Source of the DNA: Anisakis pegreffii
Lineage: Eukaryota; Nematoda; Chromadorea; Rhabditida; Anisakidae
Direction of reading: 5' to 3'
DNA: 64,000 nucleotides
Assembly: GCA_035041965.1 (NCBI GenBank)
Contig: JAPYMA010000736.1
Location: 62,001-126,000, forward strand
Part shown: positions 12,580 through 25,897 of the stretch, one piece after another
Layout of the letters: every line of letters starts with the position of its first letter
Position numbering within the stretch: the stretch's first letter is position 1
Program-made: the position numbers and the translations under genes
The notes under the pieces: model-generated
What the model saw: only the letters and a program-made list of their open reading frames with translations
Databases searched by the model: none
What the model was told of the DNA's origin: nothing

Positions 12580-14903
12580 CAAGAGTAAAAAATGACTAAT
12601 GCTTCAATGATGGTATTATATTGCTGGCAAGATGGATATTGAATTGGTCAATTCAGTTTGATTTTGCTTCGATTCAGCCGCATTTGATTGCAATTGATAA
12701 ACTGCATGCCATTCAATGCACCCTACTAAGCCCCAATTGTCTACGGCTGCAAAAGTAATCCGATTTCAAATTTTTAGCTAAAATTCCAACGAACGGCCAA
12801 TGAAATAGAATGGAGTACATCTTTCATTTCATCAATTTATCTGCTGAAAAAACCTTGATCGTTGAATCATTATATTTTGCCTACTTCATATCCATAGCAG
12901 TATTTGACTGTAATGATGGATGGCATCTGACCGACGACGTTCAGTCCAAAAAATCCGAAGAGTTTCGGCCGGATTGCTGACTTTTGGACGCCGAGTGAAG
13001 CCTACCGAAAGTCGATCGGTATTCCGATTTGAAAGCCGATTTTGAAAGCCGATTCGGTCGTCTTCAGTCTAGTCGCCATAGAATTTCGTTTAGATCCCAT
13101 ATTATCTAGTCCTAAGCAATTGATCTCTTTGAATCTCGAGATTAGGTGCAATCGAATGCAAGGAAACAATTAAAATTGTAACTTTCATTAGCCGTATTCG
13201 AATGTCTTCCACTACACTCGGTTTTCTAGTGTCTCAGCATTAGTTTCATGACCTTATGATTGATGTGCAGCGTTGCGTTCCTAATCACAAAAAGCAACAA
13301 CACCCTGTGTCCTGTGCAAACCATCCTTTGCATTCGCTGAAAAAAAAGCTGCCGATGTCTTCTTCAAACTCTCGAATACTCTCGATTGAAAGCGTGTCTC
13401 CATAAAGATTTATTGGGATGATTCGCTTGATGCAGTAAAGCAAAGAGACATCTAATCTCGATTGAAACATTAAAATGATTTGTGTGGCTGATGCGAAAAT
13501 ACCATTTGTGAATGATTTTAAAAAACTAAAAAAATAACCAAATGATCATCAAAGTGACACGATCGAAGTGAATGTGCCGTGTCGATTCGATCATCACATC
13601 AATTAGTGTGTTTGTTACACCAACTCTATCCTTTTAAGTAAGGTCAATTGGCTTTTTTGGCTTTTTCTCCCAGTTTTCCGCAGCAATTTATCGCTCCTAG
13701 TCATTTTTAGTTATTGTATGTACAGCTTTTTTTTTTGGTTTGTGTTGTGCCATTCCATTTGTGTGTTTTTTTTGGAAATTGAAAATCGTCGTCATCAATT
13801 CTCTCGTTGAATTCATTTATGATAATGTTGTAAACGATCGAAAAAGTTTAGTTCCTTCTTTTAAGTTAAGTTGATTTCAACCAAATCAATCAGTGGAATT
13901 CCTCAGCCTGAACACAATGTTGTGATAGATCTCAATTGGTGGAACGTATAGCTGATCGTATAACTTCCAAAATACTTCTCATAACAGCTGCGCGTTATTT
14001 GCTGTTACGAGTTTAGAATGCCGTAAAATTTTTAATAGTTTTAAAATAATCCAAAAGCCATATCACCGGCAGATCACTCATTTTAACGCCAATAAAATTG
14101 TGCTATTCATTTTCTCGTCTATTTACTACTGAATTGAAATTTCATCTGCCTATCGATGAGACTGAAAAACCGACTTAAACAACCGATTTAAAGGATCGTC
14201 CACGGATTCCGAAGCGTTTCGTGTGGAAAACAGCTTTATGCCTTACACGATTTGTGGTGACTGAGTCAATTTCATCTGATAGAAAACCGGTTTTAAACGA
14301 CTCAAATGTTATGTCAGTCGTCGCACTTGGTTCGATAATATGAAAAAGTGTGATGCGACTGCTGTTGCTGCTGCTGCTGCCGCTGCTTATAATCTAATAT
14401 GTCTGTGTAAACCAACGATAAAAATTTCCAAACTGAATTTCATCTGAACTCTATGAACATTGTGCAATTTCATCATCAACCAAAAAAACTCCAAACCCTC
14501 TGTAAATTGAAATTTTTAGAACATGTTTAAAATAACAATGTCAAAGCAAATCTAAAATTATGTCAGTTTTGTGAAAATTGATGCCGATTGAATTGTTGTT
14601 ATTTGAATGCGAGTGAAATTTTTCGGCCGCCGGCGAAGACATCTCTAAATTGAGCTTGAAATTCAAATTGAAGTGTTCAGGAGGATTGCTCGATGTCATA
14701 AATGAAACAGCAAACGCTAATCGTAACTATCGTCTAAGCTGGATTTAAAATGCAAATGATTCACCTGCAATACCAAAATTAAAACAGGCCATCTCGCCTA
14801 TCTCCAATGATTCTGTTCCTATTCCAGTCAAACTCTATTCTGTTCTCTTCACAGCAGTAGAATAGATTTGCAAACAAAAGATATAACAGATCAGAACATT
14901 CAA

Positions 14904-15360
14904 AGTGGAACAGTGTGGAAAAAGTGGAATAGAGTGGTGTGGAATAGAATGTGGAATAGAGGAATAGAATAGAGTAATGGAATAGAGTAATGGAATAGAG
15001 TAATGGAATAGAGTAATGGAATAGAGTGGAATAGAATAGAGTAATGGAATAGAGTAATGGAATAGAATGTGAAATAGAGGAATAGAATAGAATAATGGAA
15101 TAGAGTAATGGAACAGAATGTGGAATAGAGGAATAGAATAGAGTAATGGAATAGAGTAATGGAATAGAGTAATGGAATAGAGTAATGGAATAGAGGAATA
15201 GAATAGAGTAATGGAATAGAGTAATGGAATAGAATGTGAAATAGAGGAATAGAATAGAGTAATGGAATAGAGTAATGGAACAGAATGTGGAATAGAGTAA
15301 TGGAATAGAGTAATGGAACAGTAATGAAACAACGTGTGGAACAGAATAGAACAGAACGTG
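14904..15360. repeat. 13-bp minisatellite (GAATAGAGTAATG unit)
   Basis: Dozens of head-to-tail copies of GAATAGAGTAATG with variants containing GAATGTGGAATAG. The unit length is not a multiple of three and the minus strand of the unit has no stop codon in any frame. Long spurious open frames encoding serine, leucine, tyrosine and phenylalanine therefore run across it. The flanks grade into degenerate GGAACAG units. Confidence 0.97.
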
Positions 15361-17068
15361 ATTTGAAAGGGAACAGCTGACGAATGGAACAAAACTGAAG
15401 GAAATAGTTTGCTGATATTGTGGAAGAGAAACATTACTGATCATCAATTTGCTACAATTGCAATCATTAAAGAAAATTTGTGACATTTTAAAAGAAAACA
15501 GAAGAAAAGAGAGCCGTCAGGCAAACATGAGCACTGGCTCATAGAAATGGAATACTATTTGAGAAATAAAATCAGTGATTTTTTTGGTGAACTCGAAATT
15601 GCTCAATATTCCATTTTAATAAAAATTTCCAACCACGCAAAATTTATTTTCAGCAACTGAAAAGGCCTCGACATCCGTCCGTACCGTCTCCAATGCGGTG
15701 AAAGCGAGAAACGCGGCTGAGAGCTCTTAAGAAGTCAGCTATGAAAAATTTGATTGCTTTTAGAGATTTGATTTGATCTCATTATTTGGGATGATCACTG
15801 ATCGATCGATTGAGATGATCACTGATCAATTTTTTCTGCTGAAATTCTGAAATATCAATTTTCTTTTCGCGTGGAATTTTCTCGATTACAAAATTTGGCA
15901 AAAAAATTCCAAATCTCTTTCCAAGTAGAACCACCATATGGTTGGTTGGTTGGTTGTTAAATGTTGATTTAATGCAACACCGTAAAGAATTCATAAATTA
16001 CTTTCAAAATGCGAACAAATAAATAATTTACGTGTTCGTTTTTTCGGCTCCATTCTCTCTCTCTCTAAAAATTAAATAAAATTGAAGAGAGATGAGCAAT
16101 AGAAGTGGATGATTGAAAAAACTGCAAAATTAATGATCACCTGAATGAGATAATCAGTTATAAGAAGGAAGCTGAAACCAAAACAAAAAACAAAACAAGT
16201 AGCATTGAAGAAGACGAACGAACTATCAAACGATGGATATTCAACGCTCACGATCACGATTTAGAGGATGAGCTTAAATTTATCCAATGAATGTAAAAAT
16301 TTCAGATCAGAAATAAGCAGCTGAAGTGCACTGGAATGCACTCAGGATCAGGGCACTCAAATTGTTATTTTCAAACGAGGATGATGGTATTTATAAAAAA
16401 TATTAGGCAATTCGATTGTTTGGTTACGGCCAGCACAAGATTCAGATGATATTGTTTGATGTTGATGTTAGTGCTGCTGCTGGTGTTTGTTTGCTGTTGC
16501 TTTTTTTCGCTTCTCTTACTCTCGAAATGACGACTAAAAATGTGTTTTTAAGAAAGCTCTAATGAATATAATTGAGAGCGCTTCTTAATTAAACTGATAA
16601 TTATATGATATCAATAGGTGAGCTGATAGCGATAGTGATCAGGATGAAGCAGGATCAGCTAGGAAGTGAATTCGATAAGCCAAGCTGAAAAGACTGCAGC
16701 CGCTCGAGACTGTATTGTTAGCTTGGCTGTTTGCACGCATCCTATCGAGATCCCAATAACATGAAATGACTAATAAATGCTGGCAAAAAGTTTTCGGAGC
16801 TGTCAGCGATAAGGATAACGAAAACCAAGGGATTAGTAACGACAAGATGGATTAAGATGGATTATAAGATGGATTCGAGATTCGAGATCTCTCCTCTGAA
16901 TCATACAACAGTTGCATCATCAACAGCAGACCAATTACTCACTGGGCACTTCCGATGATTGATAAAAAATTCCTAGCCTAGCGAATGCTGGTGCACTGGC
17001 ACTGGGCAGAATGGCATGTGAGATGCTATTGTTTCGCTGAAATCATAGTCAACCGGTTGAGACCTCTT

Positions 17069-17823
17069 TCAAACGTCAGCTTCCCGGAAAACAGCTTCCC
17101 GAGAAACAGCTTCCCGCGACAGTTCACCCTAAAATCCAAAACCCAAGTGCCAAGAATGCAAAGGAGAAGCAGAAGTAAATGAGAGCAAACCTACAGAATC
17201 ATAGACATTCACACATCTACCGAGTCTGCTGGTTCGTGTCGGAACCCGCTTAGGCTGCCTATCGCAATGTTTTTCGGTATTTGCCTTTGTCAATTTGCAG
17301 TTCGTGCTATTGACGACATTCCATCGATGAGAGCAGATAAATTCAATCCGTTTCATTGGATATCCTAAATATTCAAATCTCAATGACGTTTGAAAGACGA
17401 AAATAAAACTAAGTCCATATGACATACCGAATGGAATGTTTGGAATGATGACTGGTCGTGGCAAAATCTGATATTTTCCACCAAAAAAATTACACTTTAT
17501 CTTCCTCATCAACATTTTTCCCCGTAGCAGAGCGTGCGTAATCATCATCTGATCATCTCGAGAAATAAATTTTTTGGATAGTTGTTTGTTGTCGAATGGC
17601 GGCTGAACATTATATTTGCCCAAGAAAATTGTTCTTCCGTTTTTCTAGCTCGCTCTCTCGCTCGCCGCTCGCTCGATTACATTTTCAATTTGATTTTAGT
17701 AAAAATTGTAGAATTGCGCATTCAGAGAAGCGCTCACATTCTCTTACGATTAGACTGCCGGCTTCCTGAGATCCCGTCGAAATCTCGAATCATCCAAGCG
17801 AATGATTCGAGATTGATCGGATT
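17069..17823 (-). CDS. Candidate exons of an unrecognised minus-strand gene
   Basis: Four spliceable pieces lie here. 17602-17428 follows TTCAG and ends at GTATGT. 17364-17195 follows ATTTAG and ends at GTAGGT. 17128-17069 follows GATTTTAG and ends in TGA. Those three join in phase. A fourth, 17823-17748 (FAWMIRDFDGISGSRQSN), has good borders but its exit phase does not match the next piece, so an exon is missing or one border is wrong. The last exon encodes a threefold REAV/READ repeat, made by tandem CGGGAAGCTG units. The middle exon is basic with several cysteines (RWNVVNSTNCKL). I do not recognise the family. The 63-bp intron is a multiple of three, which is why an open frame runs through it. 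This could be the 3' end of the gene whose exons lie near 21 kb. Confidence 0.35.
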
Positions 17824-20487
17824 CTAATCGCTTCAGTAGGAATAATCCAAAAAACACCTTAAATTTCGATCAAACAAGCAAAATTTTGAATGAGTACGCT
17901 CACAGACTGAAAAAAAACAACTGAGAGACTGAAGCAACTGAACCAAATGAAAAAATCACTTTTCGTAAATTTTTGCTGTCATGAAATCAACATACACTAT
18001 CACATGGTATACAACTCAATCACTCAAAATCCTTGCTGATCCCTTCCATCAGCCTGCATTAAACTTTTACATCCATGCATATGGATATGAGTGAGTATGA
18101 TCAGGGTTCATCCAACGATTCACTACAGCTTTTCAATGGAATGAAATGCATCGCGTTTAGATTTTGAGAGATTGATAACCATTTGAATCAGTCTCGTAGT
18201 AAAGCAGGCAAAAAACGCATTGATAGCAGCCATATGCATTCAAGCAAATGCTACAGATTCCGTCATCGAAGACATTTCACATTGTTATTTTACACTGGCA
18301 TTGCCTGTCGGATGTTCGTCCAATTGCAGCACTGCAAACTGAAACTGAAAACCCGATGCTTAACAAATAGCAAAAATTTGAAAGGCAGCAAAAATTTTGA
18401 CCCATTAAGACCGAACGGTCTCCGTAATAGCTCAAAAGTAAAGCATCTGATGGGAAATTATTCCGTCGCAAGTTCGAGTCTCGCTCCAGGCTAGCAGTTT
18501 TGCTGTGGCGTATCCAGTTGGATCAATGTTGACGACTAAAAAAGTACTCCCAAACGAAACAGAATGCGAAGAGAGTGCTCTAACGAATGCAGTGCTGAAA
18601 TAAAACTGACAATGCTCTAAACTGACTGCTAATCCATAATATTTGATGTATTGATCAATAAGAGTTGATCAAATTAACGACAAATGATTTCGATTGATCG
18701 CTGCGATCATCGCCTTTCAGGTCTCACATAAAAGATTAATCAGCACAGCTTCTCGGAATGATCGCGAAGATCATTTGAGAGGTTGAACACAAAGGTACAA
18801 GCTAATGAAATAATTACATTAAAATTATAAATCTTTAAAATTTGCTAAATTTAGCCAATTAAATCCCATGTTTAAATGCAACTTAACAAATTTTCTTCAC
18901 TCTCCTCATTTACCAATGGTTCCGCTGTGTTTTTTGGATATTTCAGCGCTTAGCTGCTTCAATTCCTCACCATCTCATTCTGCTCTGTTCTCATTTCACA
19001 GTAACTGCTTTTCTGTTCGTTTCTGTTTGTTCGGCTTTAGTTGGTTGGTGTGTGGAAACATATTTGTTGTAAAAATAGTTGTGATGACAATGCCAGGCAA
19101 CGATGAAGGAGCCGATTGCGGTGTTGATGCGATTAAGATGGTTTTATTGCTGTTCTGAAAACACTGAAAAATTGCAACAAACAGCCAAATTCTCAAAAGA
19201 AACTAGAACACACTACAATACGGCAATCACAAACAGCGGGCAGGCACAAAAATTCATTAGGATTCATTGCCATTCGCCCAATTTTTCCGCTTTGTTTCCG
19301 TGATTTTGTTCCATCCCAAAAAACAAAAATTCCACCCGAATCATTAGCGCAGTGAAAAACATTTTCACTGGCTTTATGCTTTGTGCCTTGTGCCATTTTT
19401 GTATTTTTGTATCGCTGTTTTCCCAAAATTTTCCAACTCTCTGAACGTTTGTTATTGTGGCCGGCCAATCAACAACAACAACCAAATGATTTCACGAGCT
19501 TTTGCACACATTTTCAGTGATATTTCACATTTTCCACCGTCTCTATCAACACAACAACAAAACACGATGCCTGATGGGCATTTTGAGCCGAGAAACAGAC
19601 GGATACTGCAATCTCATCAATCACGAATTCAGTGTTTTTTCGCATAAATACAGTTTCTAGCGTTTCAACTTGCTTACGGCAGCCAGCCAGCCATCCATTC
19701 TAACAAATAAAGTGTTTGTGAATTGATTACATTGTTGTTGGAAAGACAACTAAAAGAACTGAAATCGTTTAAACAATCGCTCTGTTCTGTTCTGCTATAT
19801 CTCTTCATTGAATTTTCACTACGACTGTAATTTTCACTGTAGTTTTCACCATTTGATCGCCGCATCAGCAGCACCATCAGCACAAAATACGCTTCTCGTC
19901 TCGACACTTTAAAGACTGTTGCACCCATAGACTCTCGACAGGTGTGGTTTTTGTTCTCGCACTAGCAAATTTCCATTTCGCCAGTAGTGAACAGCAAACG
20001 CCCTCGTCCGCCCCATCCATCTCTAGTTTCTGTGCCACTAATTACTCATCGAATACAAAAACACATCACAATCACATCAAACATACACACACTATCGTAA
20101 AAACTACACTGTTATGTGAAGCATCAAAATCCTTTTAAAACACCCCATCTCCACAATCCAACATTCAGTCCTGTTTTCAACCCAATCAGCAGCTAGCAGT
20201 GACAGTGAACAGCTAGTGATTCACAATTCGGGTTGATACCCTCCAATCCAAGGAAACTATTTGCCTTGGAGTTGGAGACGGGTTCCTTTTGACTTCCCAG
20301 ATTTCCTTTCCAGCAATCCATGCTTCGATCTTACCAGATTGGCGGCATGTGGATTGTCCAGCAGTCAGGATTTCTGGATTGCTCCAATTTTAGTAGCGAA
20401 TATCCGCAAATCCCGCAAAAATCCACCCATCCAATTTTTGGGAATCCTATTGAGCCAGCGGAAACTTTTCCTGATCACCTCATTTAC
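17824..20487. other. No supported gene
   Basis: Short open frames on both strands without matched splice borders; the tRNA-like relic lies within. Between 20220 and 20480 there are possible small minus-strand exons (for example, one ending at a GTAAGA donor near 20333) that could continue the gene at 20488-21740, but phases cannot be settled. Confidence 0.4.
18421..18491 (+). pseudogene. tRNA-like relic
   Basis: The segment TAGCTCAAAAGTAAAGCAT resembles a tRNA D-arm (A box), and AGTTCGAGTCT resembles a T-arm (B box), at about normal tRNA spacing. The acceptor and anticodon stems do not pair well. It is therefore a decayed tRNA or the head of a tRNA-derived SINE rather than a working tRNA. 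Confidence 0.35.
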
Positions 20488-21740
20488 AGTTAATGCGTAG
20501 CCGGTGTCTAGTTTATCGTTATTATAGCGCAATATGCAGCTAGCTGGCTGGATATCTTTTAAGTTATCGCTGGCTTTCACGTAGCTCCTCTCGTTGAGTG
20601 CGAGGATTTGGCCGTCTTCTGCCGACGACGGCCACATTCTCTAGGAGCGCTTTCAGTTCCTTTAAAATGCTCCAAAACTTCAGTTTGCTAAATGTGATTT
20701 CTAGAGTTGTTTCCATACTATCGATAGAATGAATGCACTGATCTGATCTGATCTGATTCGAATACTAATTTCATGATTTGATTGCTGCCCTATAGAGAGC
20801 AAAAATTTTGCATGTTTTATCTCTTGAATTCGCAAGAATTGCTATTTGTACAATCAATCGCCCTCCGTCAGCTGTTGATCTGATTCAAATCGATGTTATC
20901 CAATCATATTTGCTCAAATCTATCACGAGTACTTAAATCATAAGCTTTCGAGAGTATAATAGTGCATCGTCGTGAACGTACGAGTGTCTTCACAAACAAG
21001 CAGCCAGCCGACCGACTGGCTTTTCAAGCTCATCAACTCATATTCCAGCTTATTTTACAGAAGCAACACCGGCCACACTCGCACTGTTCAACGATTCTCT
21101 TCGTACAGCAGCTAACAGCTAATTTCCTTCCGTTTCTGCTATTGATACAACTGCAAAACGTCGTCGTAGTGGTGGAATTTCAATGATTAGTCACGATCCG
21201 TCAAATTCAATCTTAAAATTCCATTCGATTCCACTAATGAGAATAAGATTACTCACGATAATTAGGGCTTTGAACAGCTGAGCGCCATCCCAATGTGCAG
21301 CTGGGTATTTTATGCGTAGTTATCACTCGGCAATATAGCAGCTCATCTTAAGCCATCTCGCATCGGCTCTATTCTCCCAAGGAGTTTGCTAAGTAGCCCA
21401 GTAGTCGTTTGGTGATTCTTTTAGAAAACTCAAACAAAAACTTGAGCTTCCCACACAGCTCTCGGAATTTCTAAAACTACTCTGATCACCGATCGTATTA
21501 AACCAATATATAAACCTTGATCATCTTCGAATTAATCCAATATCACCTTCTTGATACGGTGTGGCTTCGTTCTTGAAATCGAACGCTTCGAGCTCACCGA
21601 ACGCTTGACTGATGAGATAATTTTGTGTTGGTTTATTGTCGTAGCAAAGTACTTCGATGTTTTTTGGTTTATTTGATTCAATACTTTTCTCTCGAATGAT
21701 TGTTGCCATTTTAATTGCGCCGTAAACACGCATCTCCCTT
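20488..21740 (-). CDS. Candidate exons of an unrecognised gene (partial)
   Basis: Three exons join in phase on the minus strand. 21740-21598 follows GTTTAG and ends at GTGAGC, encoding among others MRVYGAIKMATIIREK and YDNKPTQNYLISQAF. 21300-21257 follows ACCCAG and ends at GTGAGT, encoding AHWDGAQLFKALII. 20640-20488 follows CTCCTAG and ends at GTAAAT, encoding ALNERSYVKASDNLKD and PASCILRYNNDKLDTGYALT. Together they give about 113 residues with ordinary globular composition. Both the start and the end are missing. I do not recognise the family. The first two exons are the better supported; the third has a weak acceptor and two other frames are also partly open. Exons at 22.3-22.7 kb and 23.2-23.4 kb on the same strand may belong upstream. 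Confidence 0.42.
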
Positions 21741-23175
21741 CTAAACGCATGAAAAGGTCATTGACGAGCACAAAACTGCACTTAAAGCAACATTTCAAAT
21801 CGTTTTTCTGATCTCACTAAGATCTGATCATTCGGATCATCAAGAAATCCATGATCCATGTGGAAATCCTCATGGTTAATGCCCATGAAAACGATCGCCT
21901 GACTAAATTTCATGAGCAAGCATTGCAGAGCGTGAGCATACAATAGATTTTAGAGCAGTGGGAAATCATCATCGTTTGATGATCGTCGTTTGAGTGGAAT
22001 TTTATTGTATTATAAATAATTTTGACGAATGTTTCCCATTTCATCAGTCACTATTGGCACACCGTTGATTTTGGATTGAATAGTGAAATTGCAATCGATA
22101 GAATTTTGGTGTAAAAATAAATATGCGAACACTGGAAACAAATGTGTCGACTGACGATCGCTTTTTTCGGCTCCATCGTTTGAAAATGTTTTCGTTTTCG
22201 TACAAATCGTGCTGAATTCGCGTTGGTTTATCTGTTTCGAATGATTTGATGGGCGAATGATTCAATTCATTCTCATCGATTGCATCGTTTTAGTTTCATT
22301 TCCAAGTTACAACATCGTTTAACAACTAACGTCGTCAATAAAAGCTTCAAAAAAGCCTTCATTCCAGGGCAGAAAAATGCCAAATGTTTATACGATTTAG
22401 GCAGCATGCTCCTCCTCTTGATGGCACTAGAAAACAGTCGAGATTGCCATACTATAGTTAAGTTTTCATCAGCAAGCTGCTGGGAGGTTGTTGGTCGTCT
22501 TCGGGTATCGACAAGCAACATTGGGCCTGTTTCGGGCAAATTTCTGGCAAACTTTCCCAGACAATTCAGTCCAATTGGAACTTATCGTTCGTTGTTTTAG
22601 GCTTGAAAAATTCCCGGGAATCCGGCGAGAAATTCAGTTAGATAAATCTCCATCGCTGGATTACGATGACGGGAAACCAAAAAGGTTCCATCTGGAAGCT
22701 GTTGACGATTGCTGATGCTGAATTTAGAGTCTCTAATATGAGTTCGTTCACATTATCCCGTTTCTTGAGATTATATTTTAAGTTTCTTGAGAGATATAGC
22801 TTTCAATCGTTCGATCTTAAGCACTCTTAGCACTCTTCTGCTGCTCATCCTCACATTCAATCTCGTCGTTCTCGAGTTGGAATGCTATGGCTTTTGCTGT
22901 TGTTTTCGAGGCGTTAGCACAAAAATTTTGTTAGCTAACATTGCAATATGACATTTATTGTTGTACTGCACTCTCGGCAGCAGCAGAAGTTCGTCTCCAC
23001 AACAAAAATCGTATCGAAGTCATTCCAGCTTCGTGTTTATTCTCAGCTTTATCATGTTAAGATCATTATTTGCTCATTCTATTAGCTGTTTGCATCCAAT
23101 ACAAACACATTGACAAGGCAGGCGTGTGTTTGACATGAGGATGAAGCTTATGATTTAGTTAGGGCTTTAAGAAGT
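21741..23175. other. Possible small minus-strand exons, unresolved
   Basis: Around 22425-22530 and 22660-22712 the minus strand shows short coding-like stretches (for example LPDGTFLVSRH after TCAG). All three frames are partly open and phases do not link them to neighbours. Nothing else is supported. Confidence 0.3.
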
Positions 23176-23380
23176 TCATCCAAAACTAGACAGGTGGCTG
23201 TCTGTACTCGTACAGTTCAACTGCACTGTTCGGGTGAGACTGGATAGCCGCGCTGAACGTTTAAATGCCATCCAATGGGGTATTTTGCTCACTTCCCAAT
23301 CCGTAATTCACCAGCGCCTCCGCGAGATCGATGTAGCTGGCAGTCTCGACGTCCCGACCTGCATTCCACCTCTTCCAGTC
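23176..23380 (-). CDS. Candidate two-exon C-terminal fragment, unrecognised
   Basis: Exon 23380-23293 follows CTGTAG and ends at GTGAGC; it encodes WNAGRDVETASYIDLAEALV and NYGLG. A 40-bp intron ending GTTCAG leads to 23252-23176, which ends in TGA. Phases agree. The first exon looks genuinely coding; the second is serine- and threonine-rich and weaker. No family recognised. It may be upstream exons of the gene at 20.5-21.7 kb read differently, or a separate gene. Confidence 0.33.
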
Positions 23381-24076
23381 CTACAGTTCAGTTTAGGCGC
23401 ATCCTTGAATTTGCTTCTCGATAGTTGGTTTTTAGAATCGCTGTTTTAAAAGAATTTTTCCCTTATCTTTAACAAGCATCATGTCTCGAAAACCAAACCC
23501 TCTGCTCTCGAAAAAAAAGCACTCAAATCATTTGAATCACCACCGAATTAAATGTAAATCCATTGCGAAATCAATTTCAGATGATGTTCCCACTCGATTA
23601 CGGCTTATCTATCTATATATCACCAACTATATTTTGCTGATAGAACAGTAAAATAAACGCAAAATAGAACGAACACAACATAAACGATTTTTTCAGCTCT
23701 TAATTTTACTAGAACCGTCGTAGATTCTATCTCTAGCTATCGCTCTCCTATATTGTTTTCTCGTACTCTTTTCTGTGCTTATTCGTCTTCGGTCTCTGTT
23801 GTTCTCATGCTCTTTTCAGTCAACTTTCCGTCTGCGCTGTCGAATTTCGTGCTTTTGCATTCACTCTATTGTGTATTGTAGTGCTTTTGTAAAAGTATTT
23901 GTGTTCTAAAACACAATATTACAATGAAATCACAAACGGAATGATGGAAAATGAAAACCATTCGAAAAATATGGCTGTTGTAGCTGTTGCTGCTGCTGCA
24001 GCACTCTTTTCGAGCGCTTCTCTCTCGTTCGTTATTCATTTAGTTATAAATACATTACACTGATGCATTTCACTAC

Positions 24077-24110
<34 letters not shown>

Positions 24111-25856
24111 TATTATTTCTGTCGAGATACGAAAGGTTTTTGGAATGATCGCCCGTATTATTTAGCATCCAGCAGCACCAAAAATAGCCAACAAATCAAA
24201 TAAATTCATCAAATAAAGTTGAATAGACGATGATGATGATGCTGCTTGCTGCATTTCAATTTCATCAAACAAAATACACCAAAATCAGGGGGTGATATTC
24301 GAATGTTCATTTGTATATGCAGAACTAGTGGCAAAACAATCACAATAAGTAAAGCAATTGGTAGATTCAAAGGAGTTTGTCTTGATCGAATTGATCCGGT
24401 TCATTCAATAGAGACTTTGATTTGCTCGGTGAACTTTTAATCCCTATTTGTAAAGGTCTCCTTCCAATCCCCAAAAAAATGATTCTGCAAAGACTCATCA
24501 AAGCACAAGGAGAATAGGTTTACTGAGCAACAGTAGCACCAATAAATACTAACTGATAGAGAAAGCAACATCTACCGTAGTAAAATCGATGAGTTCTCAA
24601 AAATTTTCCGAACAAATTGCACAATAACATACATATCAATACCTGACGGGAAGGAAATCTTCTCCTGAGAGCATTCAGCGGGTTTCTGATGCAGAAACTT
24701 AAAAATCTGATGTAAGAAGGCCATTTGAGACTCGTTCCCTAAGCACTCTCTTGCTTATTTTGTTCCTTCCCTGCCCTTAGACCGGGAAAATGCTGAAAGA
24801 ATCCCGTATCCAGTTTACCGCAGCTCCTTCCTGCACCCTGATCGTGAGTGTTCAATTAATTAATGGTAGTTTTACTAGTTTGTTTTGATTGCTTGCACTC
24901 CGCGAAACGAGTCAGCCTAACTAACATCAACAACATCTGCTTAAAAAAACACATCTATCACCCACTCCCACTTGTCTTGTCTTCATTCTTGGTGTAAAAT
25001 GGACGATTTATCTTCATCTCCAACTGATATCAAAGTCATTAGTCATGGTGCCGTTTGTTCAAAACATCAATTACTCATTAATTAATAGCATAACACTAAA
25101 ACAAAGTGTGATGCAGTCGAGAGTATTTACTTGCGTTTGCGTGAAAATATCGAGAAATCGAGATTTTTTTATGGAAAAAAGCTGTGGAAATAAAAATGTG
25201 AAGATTTTTTTTTGAGACGGCACAACATTCTTCAGCAGAAAAACACGAAACAGCAATCGCTTGTTTGCTTCAAATCGCGTTTCTTAAATTTTTTCTTGGA
25301 ACTATTCAAACCGTCACAGTTTCATTACAACTGCCCTAGCCATTTGGCTAGTGAAATATGAGTGTTATTCGATAGCAGTTAAGAGGCGCCTCTTGATTCG
25401 ATCACAAAAAAGTTATCAAAACATTGAAACATTTTAATTAATTTGTTTGCTTGGTGTGACACAAAGGTCATTGCCTCTTGTCTGTCTCGCTTTCCACCAG
25501 CATCATAAGTTTCATTTGCAAGCTAGCTCATTTTGACGGGAAGCGATTCATTGGGTTGTTAGGAATCAATTGAAAATTTTAAAAACTATGAAAAAGCTGC
25601 AGATTTTGAAGAATATAAGACAAGGTCTTAGAAGGAAAGCAAATGCTTTCTTCCTAAAGTTGCTGACATAGAACAGGGAGGTTTCTTAGGATAACAGACA
25701 GAAATTCATTGCTGTGATTACGACGATGATACGCGTTGATTTATCCGTCCGTGACTGTTCAAAGCAGCAGATCATTCGAAATGATAACATTCACGTGAAA
25801 TAACGCTTATCGGCTATCGGCCATTTCAAGCGAATTCCAGGAAATGAATCAAAATT
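23381..25856. other. Region upstream of rootletin, no gene
   Basis: Contains a TTA microsatellite and no supported exons. The rootletin promoter should lie here. I searched by eye for an RFX/DAF-19 X-box (GTTNCC, two or three bases, then an inverted half) near the start and saw none. Confidence 0.5.
24078..24116. repeat. TTA microsatellite
   Basis: About a dozen TTA triplets with one interruption. Confidence 0.95.
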
Positions 25857-25865
25857 TGCTTTCAG
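25857..25865 (+). promoter_or_regulatory. Possible spliced-leader acceptor before rootletin start
   Basis: TTGCTTTCAG ends 32 bases before the chosen ATG. An acceptor just upstream of a start codon with no visible upstream coding exon is what a nematode trans-splice site looks like. It could also be an ordinary acceptor behind a non-coding first exon. Confidence 0.45.
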
Positions 25866-25897
25866 CTCACTTGAAGGCTCGAGCAGACAGACACACA

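Larger units (their letters stand above)
11878..17068. other. Gene-poor region with microsatellite and minisatellite
   Basis: Besides the AAT run and the 13-bp array (listed separately) there is a CTG-rich tract near 14358-14386. The longer open frames here (for example 12070-12396 plus) have no splice context, no composition shift and no recognisable domain, so none is called. Confidence 0.5.

Noticed and set aside
14779..15486. Open frames of 235 and 199 residues on the minus strand
   Set aside because: They are produced by the 13-bp minisatellite, which is stop-free on that strand in every frame. No splice or start context.
25400..25897. X-box (RFX/DAF-19 site) for a ciliary gene
   Set aside because: Searched by eye near the rootletin start and saw no good match.
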